From: Halichondria panicea
Lineage: Eukaryota > Porifera > Demospongiae > Suberitida > Halichondriidae
Assembly (NCBI RefSeq): GCF_963675165.1
Contig: NC_087390.1
Span: 227,001 to 291,000 of the forward strand
Direction of reading: 5' to 3'
Length of the DNA stretch: 64,000 nt
The position numbers and the translations under genes are program-made. Below, piece by piece: positions 1-11,128 of the stretch. The stretch's first letter is position 1. Every line of letters begins with the position of its first letter. Under the pieces are notes generated by a model. The model was not told where the DNA came from, did no database searches, and was given only the letters and a program-made list of their open reading frames with translations.

Positions 1-3000
1 CGATAAATTGGACAATACTTGAATAGACATCCGTTTTAAGCCATTTTCTTTCTTGAGCAGCTTCACAAGGAGCGATATCACGTTGTATTCGATAACTCGA
101 TCAACTTGACCAGCAACTTTCCTCGTGAGAGCGTCTAAAATCCTAGCAGCTGACAGGGCATGTTCTGACGAATCACTCGATAGCATCTCGACAAATACTT
201 CCCAAATGTTAGAGTTAGCGCTCTGAATGCTGATGAGGTACTCGAGTAGTTTAACGTGATGGTGTAGTACAATCATGTGCACTGGAGAGAGGCTGAAACC
301 ATTGGTTACTGTGAGAGTGGCTCCAAAGTCGACAAGCCTCTTGAAGGTATCGTAACAATCATTCTGAGCGGCTAGTAGAAGTGGGGTGGAGCTTGCTTTG
401 TCCGCTGTAGTTAGCTCGAGAAACGATTCATCGGCAGAGATAAGATGACTGACAATCGCTTGGTAGTTGTGGAAAGCGGCGTAATGAATTGGAGCCCATC
501 CATTACCGTCTTTAGCTCCTAGCTCAGCTCCGTAGTGTTGCAAGCAGCATACAGTGTCCAGCCCACCAGATTGGCTAGCTAGATGAATGGATTGCGTTTC
601 TTTCGGGTAAGTACATGGATCGCCCACAACTTGACTGACATTGCAACCACTGAGTAATAAAGCTGATGCTACATCACTGTGACCATTCACTGCAGCGTAG
701 TGTAACAAGGACATGCCTTTCTCATCAGTCTTATTCAAGCGTGTCTGTGTGCACCGCTTGAGCAGTGAGGTCACAGCCGAGAGAAGTCCTTTCTCTATAC
801 TTAACTGGAGGAGGGCTATATTGTTCTTAGCAGTCGAGACTTGGCGAGGACCGAGTAGTTTTCGGAGGAGGTCTTGAACTCGAGATTCAGTGAGGGCCGG
901 TTGACGAGCAGATTGTGATCGCAGCTCAGCCATCATGGCATGGACCCTGAGGGGGTGAGAAACAAATTTAATGTATTGTAACACGTGTACGTACAATGCA
1001 ATTTACAGTGTGACAACAGATGCTCTGTAACTGTAGAGTTGTGGTGGTCCATATTAGAAGGAAACAAATGGTATGCTCAAATCTCAAAATTTTAATATCC
1101 TATTTTCCCTGCATCCCATGGTATTTTATCAAAAACAAGCCAAAAAATAGGCCTTTGATTTTAACACATTACCTGAAAGGCCTCTCTCTACCATAACGTT
1201 AGACTCTACCATTAGAGTCCATGCTATTGCTATGACTACTATTGAGCGGAATTGGAGGCCAATACCACATTGATATCAGTGGCGGATCCAGACAGGTTCC
1301 ATCGGTTCCATGAACCCCCCTTTCACACAAGAACACACTGGAGATCAACTTACTATAGCTAGCAACTCAGCTTTGAATGATCGTGGTCTGTAGTTACTAG
1401 GCTAAACAAATGTGATTTCATGCAATTGTGATTGTGGGCAGAGCTCTCTAAAGCGCATGCTAAAGCATGAGTAATGATCAACTGTTTTGGAACCTCCCTC
1501 TTCAACATTCCTGGATAGAGACATTGTGTTGTGTACATGCATGGATATCTAATTACAGACTGGCTCAGCCTACAAAGTGGGCGCCAGCTATAAGGCTGCA
1601 TTGTGCATGTGTAGTGTAATTAGATATCATGATTCGTTATGTTTTAAGCACCTTTGCAACACATGAACACAAATGGGTAAACCACAATGTAAACACAGTA
1701 TAAACATACTATATTAGGAGGTCCTGGCAAATTATGCTCTTTTTTCTGCCTATTATGCTTTTGAGCACTGCCCCAAATTCAGCCTACTATATGCTTGTGG
1801 AAAAAACCTATTATGCCCCACATTGACGTTATAAATAATCTTTTTTCAGCAGTATTTCGTAACTAAAAAATTATCTCTTGTCGTATTGTACATTTGTAAC
1901 AAAACTGAAGATTCAAAATGTAAAGAAGACTTTTAAAACACTAGTAAAGAAACCACTCAAGTACAGTCCTGTATGTAGCCTACAAGCCCTGGCAAATTAC
2001 GCTGGCACAATTTGGGGCATAATATAGGTTAGGTCATTGTGCTGGCATAATTGGAGCATAGGGTTAAAATTGTGAATTTGGTCAGTTTCGTGCAATTCCA
2101 AATCCAGTTCCCTGCTGCTGCTGAACGTGTAATTGGCATTAAATTGGCCAGTGTACTAACACAACAACACATAGCTACAAGGTTGCAGTAAGGCCTATAC
2201 TCCAGACGTGATATGGTTAATGGTGCGTGTACCAGAGGTGTACCTCATATCACACAGACTAATAGCTAGCAATTTGAAATGTGAACATGTTCTCAGCAGC
2301 ATATCTAATTACGATTTGAGTGGGTGTTGAGAGATATAAAAGCAGTGAGCTACATAATAATTGGCATATCCATGCAACGAGTTATAGTCTCAAGTATTTC
2401 TCCTGCAACCAAGACCAAGCATCAATGGAGCTTAATAATTATTTACAAAGCAGTAGTCTCTCCATAGAATGCAGTGAGAGTCCCAACAGCTGTTCTGAGC
2501 TGGTGATTGGACTGCAAAACACTACCAAAGTCTACTCTAGCATTGTTGCTCCAAGATTACAAGTTACTGTTAGCTCACCCATGCAAATGCAAGCTACCCA
2601 GCTGATCACACGAAGAGCTGTTGATGATCGATCTGAGCTAGTCATCGGGTTGCAGAACTGTATCAAGTTGGTTCAATGCACTAAAGTCGTTCAACAAGAA
2701 ACTGACTGCACTGCAAGTGGAGCCATGACACTGGCTAGAAGAGACATTCTGATTTGTCGATAACTGCATATCGCATGTACATGCATGTAACTGTGCAAAT
2801 GAATTTTTTCTCCTTCGTATTTTGTGTGTATCTGTAACCTTCCATGGTGCATTTTCTTCTGTTCTTGTTTTTTGTGTAAAAATATGTGGGTTTTTTAGTT
2901 TAATTAACCTTGATTCCAATTACTATTATAAGTAGTGCATTGTGTGGTTGTTTTTGGTTAGAATCATACACAATCGCTTAGCAATGGATGTGGTGAGCTG

Positions 3001-6000
3001 TAGTACCTGTGTATAAGATTGCTCTGGGCTATACAAACTACAACACTGTACAAGAACAAGGGATTACAGCAATGAATATGTGTATTGTTGGTTACAGCAT
3101 TAATTTATTATAATTTATGCATGATCCAACATCACATTGTGGGGATTATGGCATCCAATAAATATATTTATCGTTCTTACCACACCACCACAGCTACATC
3201 CCACGCCTGGTGCTGCCGCACACATTAATTTATTATTCATGATCCACACCACAGTGTTGCTGCAAACATTATCCATCATCACCACCTAGGAACAAGTTGA
3301 CGATGATATATATCTGGAGAAGTGACTGGCCAAGGAAATTAAGGAGAAGGTGGTACAGATATAAGCCTAGAGCAAGAACTTGAAGAAGATTGGAGAGTAT
3401 CTTCCAGAACAAGTACGACTGGGACCTCTTGGCAGCTCGCTTAGTCTGGACGTTTACCCAACATTCTGGTGGATGACACTCAGCCTTCTGAGGTGAGAAG
3501 TGTGAGCACCACATGTAGTGTATAGTGTTCCTGAGTATAGGGCAAGGTTCAGCTACAATAAATTACATTTACTAATACTAAATTGTCAGTTAGAGTGGCC
3601 TTATGTCAGCAACTTGAAGTGGTGTTAGTATGCCTCGAGGCATAGCCACACAAAGCTGACTGTTATAAAGTTAACGCTGGGTCCCCTGTACGTGTATGCA
3701 GTGGACTACTGTACAATACACCTATACCTACATGTAATTATTGGAGAAGCCAGTTTTCAGCATATATATAGGTAAACAGGGTTTCATCTAGGATTACTCG
3801 GTTAATAACCCTACCGTGAATATTGTTGGCACTACACGTATATATACCCAAGTACATTCCTAGTGTCCATGAATACACCCGGTACCCCATATCACATTTT
3901 CATACGCCTCCGGAAAAGGTTTGGTCATGCTGTAAAATGTTTGGCCACTCCCATTTGTTGACCACACCCCTTATTACATCACATAGATCTAGTTACATAA
4001 TAGACAGTAGATGTGATGATGCATGTAGCACTATCACATATACTGTTTTACAACATTTTGGGGGGGGGGAGGGTTCACCCTGCCCCCCCCCCACTAGATG
4101 AAACCCTGGTTAATTCTTCTACAGGATGCAATGTGTATGTCATACTATGCGTACTCTTAAAGCCACTGACTAACCATCTGGGTTGTTTGGGTGTCTGCAG
4201 ATAGAACCTCTCAAAGCTGAGACTGAGACCATAGTATTGAGTACCCCCCAGATCACAGCACGCCAGCTCCTCCTCTGTGGGGGGCGAGCACAGACCCCCC
4301 TCTAGACTCGTCAGCTCAGCAGGGGGTAGTGAGGGGGGGTCAACTACATGTAGGGGGGGTGAACAATAAAACTTGAAGTTAAAAGTAGCTAGTTACATGC
4401 AATAGTACGTATTAATCAGAGGACAAACTTGTCGACACATCCATAGCAAAAGAACACTACTATGTAATAAGGATAGCTGATATCAAGACCATAGCCAGCA
4501 ATGTTACATGGTGTTATTTTTTTAATTAAAAGCATATTCTCCTTCTATTTCAAATCCTGTATGACACCCTGGATAAATGTAGGTACTATTAACGGCAAAG
4601 TTTTTTGATACAATTAGAGGACCCTTATCACATACCTTATCACATAGACTAATTAATTTTAGTCATAATTATGTGTAATAGACTGCACATGTACTGTACA
4701 TACATAATAAGGATTGCCTGTCACATGGCTACGGTGAATTGATTGATTACATTATACAGCATACAGCTCATGTACTTACTTGTCAATGGTATGGTTTGGA
4801 AGCGTACTCCACCGTGTAGAGTGCAGTGATGGCTCTCTGCTGTGTAGGGCGACCATCGCGACTCCTTACTAGGAAACGTTGGGGGCAGATCACGATCCGT
4901 TCGCAGGATGTCCTTAGATAGCCTCGGAAGAAGTTGAGAAACGTCGACAATCTTGTTCTGTTTCTTGAGTGAGATTAGAAGTGGAAGCATGAAGGAGGCA
5001 AATCCAAGGAGCTGCACTTCGTACGAAATCTGACGTTTCGTTTGCAAATGGCGGACAATAAAGTCTCGCTGCTTCTGTAGGAAGCTGTGTAAATATGCCA
5101 AATGTTTCGGATTGGTTTCTTTGAGAGTGGCAAGCACGCTAGTCGTTACATCAAATGTTGGCTCCAAAATGAGATATTTCCCGTGTTGTTGAACGGACTT
5201 CTGCCAGAAAACAAGTCCAATACTGACGTGATCTAGATATCGTAGGAACATGTCCCTGCCCATGTGATCCAGATGCTGGCTATGATCCTCGCTTGTACTC
5301 AGTCTCGGCTGGAGTTGAGCTTGGGCCAAATGAGTATCCAGGAAATGCGGGGGAAAACGAATAAACGGGACATTCTCTTCCTGGTAAACTTTGCTACCAA
5401 GTTCTTCGTCGTGAATGATCTTGGTGAGACCTAACTCCTCAAAACGATTTCTGATCTTTCCTTGCGTCAATCTTTTCCACTCTTCAAGAAGCTTCCCTCG
5501 TTTATCTTTGCCGTTGACAGTAGTGCCATGGAGAAGGGACTTGATGAAATAATCGACATTGAGCATTGTGCAGCCGATAAGAGTGTCTTGGTAGGCAGAG
5601 GGAATGGAACAGGAGGTAGTACCATCGCTGTTACTGTCGAGACTTATGGATGGCATCTGGTTGAAAACAAATATTCCATCCGTCAGCTCCCTTGTGATCT
5701 GGTGGAGGTCTTGTATATACAGTGGCTTGCTGCCCACCAGAGATTTAGGCCAGGGCATCAGAAGTGTATACCTGTAGTATAGATAATGCGTTTTAATAAG
5801 TTAATGATGATGTATATAATTATAGCTATTAAGATGTCAGATAAAGTAACGCTAAGAATGACGGGCGCGGCAGCCCCAAAGCTACCTGTGCAAATACATG
5901 TATAAACTATACAAGGGAGTAAAAAGGTAGGCGGGCTGTGAGGTTGGCAAGACTCTCTCAGTACAGTACAATTGTACTCAACCCTATTGCATAGAAAACA

Positions 6001-6290
6001 AGTAGCAAGACTTTAAATTATCGCAAATTAATAGTGAAGTGTTTGCTCTTCTGTGCTTACGCTTGCTCCTCCTCTGAAGGTTCTTGTAGACCATTGATCA
6101 GCGGTAGAGAAGCATCAGGGGAGGCCATCATAGCAGCTGCCTCAGAGAGCAGCCAGTCAGTGGAGCGACGTGAAGCTGCATCTTGTAGACTGGCCCTGTC
6201 AAATCGTTCAAAGTAGGCAGATGCATTTCTTGAAGCTTTGAGTAGGTCATCACCAGTGTTGTGAGTCTTGATACTTGCTCTGGCACTCAT
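1..6290 (-). CDS. ANKAR: Ankyrin and armadillo repeat-containing protein (ANKAR), 5' part
   Basis: Four exons join in one frame: 6290-6061, 5771-4780, 4274-4175 and 946 to the left edge, where the gene continues. The ATG at 6290 opens an N-terminal stretch containing NASAYFERFDRASLQD, which resembles the conserved start of vertebrate ANKAR. Exon 2 encodes about 330 residues of the ANKAR-type N-terminal region. The last visible exon holds ankyrin repeats (motifs such as SLLHYAAVNGHSDVASALLL and GWAPIHYAAFHNYQ) followed by the first armadillo-like helices near the edge. ANKAR is poorly characterised; ankyrin and armadillo repeats are protein-binding scaffolds. All three junctions keep frame with consensus GT/AG. 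Intron 3 is unusually long (3.2 kb). The gene is divergent from INO80C, with 171 bp between start codons. The repeat architecture is certain; the orthology is likely. Confidence 0.85.
1068..1200. repeat. Partial family A foldback repeat
   Basis: This is a fragment of the family A element seen intact in the NMD3 and AAAS introns. It keeps 'tggtatgctcaaatct', 'cccatggtatttt', 'tcaaaaacaagcc' and 'cctgaaaggcctctctct'. The outer arms are mostly missing. Confidence 0.6.
2424..2763 (+). CDS. Hypothetical single-exon ORF inside ANKAR intron 3
   Basis: The frame is open from about 2320; the first ATG is at 2424 and gives 112 residues. I do not recognise the product. It contains a repeated phrase, SELVIGLQN, about 60 residues apart, each followed by a short Lys/Val-containing tail, so a duplication has kept the same frame. 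No signal peptide, membrane segment or catalytic motif is visible. It lies antisense inside an intron of a minus-strand gene and has no clear promoter. It may be a chance ORF; the in-frame repeat is the only reason to list it. Confidence 0.2.
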
Positions 6291-6461
6291 TGTGCTGTGC
6301 CTTTGATCTCTTTGATGTTTTGTTTGTAAACACTGCAGGCTATGAGGTTGCCATGGAAACTGAAACCTTAATTAAACCCAATTGACCCCAATGAACCCAC
6401 CCACGTGGTGGCTTTATGTAGAAAAAAGAAAAGATCTATCTAGAGTTCGAGTAAGCAAGCA
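6291..6461. promoter_or_regulatory. Shared intergenic promoter region ANKAR / INO80C
   Basis: Only 171 bp separate the ATG of ANKAR (minus) from the ATG of INO80C (plus), so both 5' UTRs and both core promoters must lie here. No TATA box at a convincing distance was picked out. The assignment rests on geometry, not on a recognised motif. Confidence 0.6.
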
Positions 6462-7462
6462 ATGGAGAAAAGAGTTAGAAAGAAGAGCAAGAGATTGTCA
6501 GAGTCAAGCGGCCTCTATGAAGAAGATGAGCTGCCTAGAAAGAAGGCTAAGAGGACCAGAGCAACCACACTCCTCCATGATGAAACACCACCCAAACCTA
6601 ACAATAAATCTTTACAAGGAAATGGATCTAAAAAATTTATAGTTTCCGTCGACTTCACTAATAATGATGACCTGAAATTGGGAGGAGTTCTACTGTCTCA
6701 ACTCAATCAACCACCTCAACGAAATAAAACACGAAGGACAAGACGCTCCGTCAGCATTGCTAGTAGCCATAGCAACAGCATCCCTGAAGAAATCGTGTCC
6801 GTTAAACCAGAGAAAATGAAATTCAAAAACCCAAAATTTTGTGTAAGTAAATAATTATGGTGAGTTTGGTTTATGTACTGTGTAATTTTTCTGCTGCAGT
6901 TTTCGTACCTTGCTGGAAACAAAAAGAAAAGTTGGAAGAACTTTAAACAGATTATGACAATGGAGAAGGGTCTCCAGTGGAGGGCAGATGATCCCAGATG
7001 TGAGTATTGATGTTATTATAGTGTGTCTAGTGTAGTGAAGTCATTGGCCACTTTAATTGCTTAATTTGACGCTGGTACCCTGAATTTTTACATGTAGAGT
7101 ACTAGAGTTGGCTCTGTAACTACAGTTCTGGTAATCCAATTTCGATGATTTTCTGAAAGCTTAGAAGAAGCTCTTTCAGATCTCAAATTTGGACATAATT
7201 TCTCATTTTCGGGAAAAGATGAATTAATTTTTATCAAAAACAGGCCCAAAATAGACTTTTGATTTTAACACACCATCTGAAAGGCCTCTCTCTAAACTTT
7301 CAGAAAATTATAGTGATTGGACCAACGGAACTAAAGTTATGGTCGTTCAAAGATGACTGTTGTACACACACGCACACACGCACACACACACACACACACG
7401 CACACACACGCACACACACACAGACAGACACAGACAGACACAGACACACACACACACACACG

Positions 7463-7508
<46 letters not shown>

Positions 7509-7704
7509 TGGTAGTCTAGATGCCCCTCCCCTCCTCAAGCCTGCCAGGAAGTACTCTGACATCTCAGGACTGTTGGCCAAGTACACAGATCCTCTCACCT
7601 CTCTCTATTACAGTACCACTGAGGAGTTCCAACTCATACGAACTTTGACTCCTGATATAGTACAGAGCTATCTCGCCCTTAGGGGAAAAACAACAATTAC
7701 ATGA
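6462..7704 (+). CDS. INO80C: INO80 complex subunit C (YL1-C domain, Ies6 homologue)
   Basis: Three exons, 6462-6842, 6900-6999 and 7508-7704, give 225 residues; human INO80C has 192. INO80C is a nuclear subunit of the INO80 chromatin-remodelling ATPase complex and belongs to the arm that contacts actin-related protein 5. The N-terminal half is basic and low complexity ([23 protein letters not shown]) and looks like nuclear targeting. The C-terminal half is the conserved part: [14 protein letters not shown], then [20 protein letters not shown], and the YL1-C block [20 protein letters not shown] ending [12 protein letters not shown]. Splice phases are 0 and 1. Intron 2 ends in a 150 bp CA-rich microsatellite that runs directly into the acceptor AG and also holds a family A repeat. 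Confidence 0.93.
7097..7354. repeat. Family A foldback repeat (INO80C intron 2)
   Basis: It starts 'gagtactagagttggctctgtaac' and ends 'ctaaagttatggtcgttcaaagatg'. Its two arms are imperfect inverted copies, both containing 'gattttctgaaagctta' or its complement. The central CCATGG palindrome of other copies is lost here. Confidence 0.8.
7359..7507 (+). repeat. CA-rich microsatellite ending at a splice acceptor
   Basis: About 150 bp of (CA)n with CG and CAGA interruptions end in 'cacacag', which is the 3' splice site of INO80C exon 3. Long ORFs on both strands here are microsatellite artefacts. Confidence 0.95.
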
Positions 7705-8356
7705 TTTAATTATGCGTATTTAATTAATATATAATTATACGCATTTTTTCTTTTGTGCACATTTATATTAAACTTGAAGAAAAAAACGTTCATCTTGTGG
7801 ATTACGCGATTTCCCAAACCAGGCCAAACCTGTACGCCCATTTCTTTCTACGCTGCCTATTATTTTGCTAGCTACCTTCTTATCTTCTGGATGAACAATT
7901 GACAACAGCAAGGAAAAGTAAGGCCTGGGAACGAGGCTAGCTGACTATTATGCTACCGTTAAAAGTAGTACTTATGCTGCCCTCAAAAAGCAGTACTTAT
8001 GCTACCGTTAAAAGTAGTACTTATGCTGCCCTAAAAAAGCAGTACTTATGCTGCCTTCGAAAAGCAGTACTTATGCTACCCTAAAAAGTAGTACTTATCC
8101 CCTAAGCAGTTTCTGGCCAGATCGCTTTTTTTTTTAAATGTTGGCACGCTTATATATCTTATATATAATAATAGGCTTTTATGATCTGCTGCTTACCATT
8201 CTTTCGGCTTACATATTAATGGAGAGTGACAAAGATTAATGTGGTGTTATGTATACATAATAATAAGCACATGTATATATACATCATGTACACAATATTT
8301 AGTTAATGTTCCCTCAGTTCATGATAAACTTTTGACCTTTGACTGGGAACTAAATA
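7705..8356. other. Intergenic region INO80C / YBEY
   Basis: This holds the INO80C 3' UTR, a minisatellite (listed separately) and AT-rich DNA upstream of YBEY. No further gene is seen. Confidence 0.5.
7949..8100 (+). repeat. Minisatellite, about 27 bp unit, five to six copies
   Basis: The unit is approximately 'agtacttatgctgccctaaa' plus 'aaagc'. Units alternate between a 'gctaccgttaaaagt' and a 'gctgccctaaaaagc' version, so a higher-order two-unit repeat is visible. It lies just upstream of YBEY. Confidence 0.85.
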
Positions 8357-8981
8357 ATGCCAGTTTGGTTGAGGAACCTGCAGAGACAGGTGCTATTCAA
8401 TGAGGGTCTGCTCAAGCTACAGTCTGAGCTTCTACTCAACCTCCTGGGAGTCGGCCATTTTGATATCAGTTTAGCATGTGTGGACACGGAAGAGATACAG
8501 CACCTGAACAAGATTTACCGAAATAAAGACAAACCGACCGATGTGCTCTCATTTCAATACCACAAGGTGAGTCGTATAATTTGTGTATGCATTTTATTTT
8601 ATTTTTAATAACACACCCACCCACACACACACTAAGGTCACAGCTCCCGGGGTACTGCCTGAAGTTATTCACGATTGGGATCGTAACCTTGGTGATATCG
8701 TGCTGGGTGTGCCTGTGATTGAGGGGGTGTGCCGGTATGAGGGTGTGAGGTTAGTGGACCGCCTCCCAGTATTAGTGACACACGGACTCTGTCATCTGAT
8801 TGGTCACTCTCATAGCAACCCAAAGCAATGGTCAGAAGTAAGTTCTATGAATCGATAATTAATTTTAGTGAATTAACCATTTCCATGCACACAGATGTTC
8901 CGGGCAGAGGGGAAATTGTTGACATGCTTCAACCAATCTTTTGGAACTAATTTAAAACCATTAACAGAACAACAGAACTAG
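8357..8981 (+). CDS. YBEY: Endoribonuclease YbeY (metallo-RNase)
   Basis: Three phase-0 exons (8357-8566, 8637-8837, 8895-8981) give 165 residues, close to human YBEY at 167. YbeY is a zinc-dependent single-strand RNase. In bacteria it acts in 16S rRNA maturation and ribosome quality control, and the human protein is mitochondrial and needed for mitoribosome assembly. The metal-binding signature HGLCHLIGHSH (H-x3-H-x5-H) is present near residue 125. Upstream family blocks are also clear: RNLQRQ at the start, IQHLNKIYRNKDKPTDVLSF, and NLGDIVLGVPVI. The C-terminus matches the family's T-x-L-x-PLT ending. Intron 1 carries a CA-rich tract ahead of its acceptor. The gene converges on PRPS with about 175 bp between stop codons. 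Confidence 0.95.
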
Positions 8982-9157
8982 CCTATCTATAATTATATAT
9001 CATTGTTTGTCAAATTGATATTAAATGTGTGCAGCAAAATTTTTGTAATAACATACAAGGGAATCACAGGTAGTAAAGCAGCAAGCACAGATATACAGGC
9101 ATACACAAGTAGCTAAGACGCTGATTGTTAGTTGAAGCAGTTATTATCGACTAGAGG

Positions 9158-10896
9158 CTAGAGTGGTACATGAGAGAAGAGATAGGACACAGACTCGCAG
9201 TTATGGGTACGTCGAATAGCCTCGGCAAGCATAGAGCTCACGTCAATCAACTGTGTGGGTGGGTGTGTGTGTGTGAGTGGGTGTGTGAGTGTGTGTGTGG
9301 GGGGGGAGGCAGTACAGTGTGGAATCAATGCTACATTATAAGCTATACAAAATAGTATCCACAAATTAAAATACCGGTTTGGATCACTTAGTTTTGAAAT
9401 TGGACAATATGAACACAAAAGGCTTTCAAAGATAGCTACCAAAAACGACTGAAATACTGCATGTACATTGAACAACTACACTTTGTACAATTAAATAATA
9501 TAGGACATGTACATTTTCAGGCACATGATTTTATTGTAGCAGGAAATTCATGCATTTTTGATTGACTAACACTATAACTTGTATACCTTAATCTTTGGGC
9601 TGAGTTTCATCTTCTCTGTCTGCAGTATAGTGTTGGTGACCACAATGGCCTCCAGGGGAGAGTTGTTGATCCTCTCAATGGCTGGTCCTGACAGAACACC
9701 GTGAGTACAGATGGCAAATACCTTCTTTGAACCAGCCTCCAACAATCTGAGAAGGGACAATTTCCAAAAAATAAATAACTGTGGCCAGCACAAAAACCAC
9801 ACACGCACACGCCCACACCACACAGACACACACCCACACCACACATGCTCACTCACCTGTCGGAAGCCTTGGCTAGAGTACCGCAAGTATCAGCCATATC
9901 ATCTACAATGATGGTAGTACGATCCTTCACATCCCCCACAAGGACCATAGACTCCACTGCATTTGCCTTTTTACGCTGACCAATCAGAGAACAGAATATC
10001 AATCACATGACCACTGATATATAATTTATAAATTTACCTCTTTATGGATAAGTGCAAATCCAATATTGAGTCTGTCAGCAATCGATGTAACCCTATGGAA
10101 AAAAATAAAAATTTGAACGGCAATAAAAATCACCCCCACCTCTTAGCCCCTCCTGCATCAGGTGATACAACGATGCTCTCGGCCCAGTCTGGAATGTTTT
10201 CTTTGATCCATTTAAGCACGGCTGGCTCTGCGTAGAGGTTGTCTACTGGTATATCGAAGAACCCTTGTATCTGTGAGGCGTGGAGGTCCATGGTGATGAT
10301 GTGATCAGCACCAGCTACTGAGAGCATGTTGGCGACTAGCTTGGCAGAGATGGGGGCACGAGACTGTGTGTGTGTGGGGGGGGGGGTAGTGTCGTGCGTA
10401 AAACAATTAAGTACATTTTGATCAAAATTCACAATTTGCTCATCATTCAGCCATAAATTAAACAATTTGTATTTATTAACAATGAACAACAATGCTTTGA
10501 CAAAGTACGTGGAGGCTAATACAAATGGTACCTTGTCTTTCTTATCCTGCCTAGCGTAGGGGTAGCACGGGATGACAGCTGTGACTCGCACAGCAGAGGC
10601 GATCTTACAAGCATTGATCATGATGAGGAGCTCCATGAGATTATCGTTGACCTCCCCCGAACCACTCTGCACTATATACACATCCTCTCCTCGCACACTC
10701 TCTCCTATCTCAACACTGACAAAATAGGAACTTTTAATATGTCCAGGACACAACTTTCAAATTTGGTTTACCATGTTTCCTTGTTTGAGAACTTGGTAAC
10801 GCTCACTTTGCTGAGCTCTGGAAGACCGAGCCTGATAGCAATGCCCTGTGCCAGCTCAGGGTTGGAGTTTCCTGTAAATAGCTTGATATTGGGCAT
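9158..10896 (-). CDS. PRPS1: Ribose-phosphate pyrophosphokinase (PRPP synthetase)
   Basis: Seven exons (10896-10772, 10715-10532, 10363-10140, 10092-10038, 9975-9857, 9746-9587, 9250-9158) give 319 residues; human PRPS1 has 318 and also seven exons. The cytosolic enzyme converts ribose 5-phosphate and ATP to PRPP for purine, pyrimidine and NAD synthesis. Class I landmarks are present: [16 protein letters not shown] at the N-terminus, RQDKKDK, the divalent-metal and substrate region [29 protein letters not shown], and the PRPP-binding loop [10 protein letters not shown]. The C-terminus [11 protein letters not shown] matches human PRPS1. It is a homologue of the PRPS1/PRPS2 pair, which split in vertebrates, so the symbol marks the family. 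Acceptors of exons 3 and 7 follow CA-rich tracts. It is divergent from NMD3. Confidence 0.95.
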
Positions 10897-11128
10897 GACT
10901 AGCGCTCTCTAAAGACTGTATAACTTGATTTCTTGGTTGTTTACCTGTACTGTACTGTACTGTGCACAGTGGCACGTGGACTGGAGGCGACAAATAAAAA
11001 GAAGAAGGACTGGAGTGTGGGAGTGGCTGGGGTCAAAGGTTAAACACGTGGTACCTGGGTGAGTCAGCAAAGCTGCTACAGATATTATTTTCTCTCTTCT
11101 TTAAGCTTCTACAGCCTTGCAAGGAGCC
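10897..11128. promoter_or_regulatory. Shared intergenic promoter region PRPS / NMD3
   Basis: The 232 bp between the two divergent start codons must contain both 5' UTRs. 'gtactgtactgtactgtgcacagtggcacgtgg' lies in it, with a short GTACT triplet repeat and a CACGTG E-box near 10972; a second CACGTG is at 11045. Two E-boxes within 80 bp are suggestive but unproven. Confidence 0.55.

Larger units (their letters stand above)
947..4174. other. Long intron 3 of ANKAR
   Basis: This 3.2 kb intron is AT-rich, with a partial family A repeat near 1068-1200 and two near-identical stretches on a pyrimidine/purine theme around 1720-1820 and 1985-2060 (both built around 'ctggcaaatta' and 'ttatgc'). A G-run facing a C-run lies at 4060-4092. 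One plus-strand open frame (2424-2763) is listed separately. No other coding signal is evident. Confidence 0.6.

Noticed and set aside
3823-4204. Plus-strand ORFs over ANKAR exon 3 and the G/C run
   Set aside because: They overlap a real minus-strand exon, contain a homopolymer run and show no recognisable protein.
7259-7598. Long ORFs on both strands with His-Thr or Val-Cys repeats
   Set aside because: These are translations of the CA/GT microsatellite. The same artefact appears at 14382-14789, 42627-43125, 49485-49895 and 51438-51730.
7949-8100. Spaced repeats that could suggest a CRISPR array
   Set aside because: Units are contiguous with no unique spacers, and the sequence is a eukaryotic nuclear genome; it is a minisatellite.
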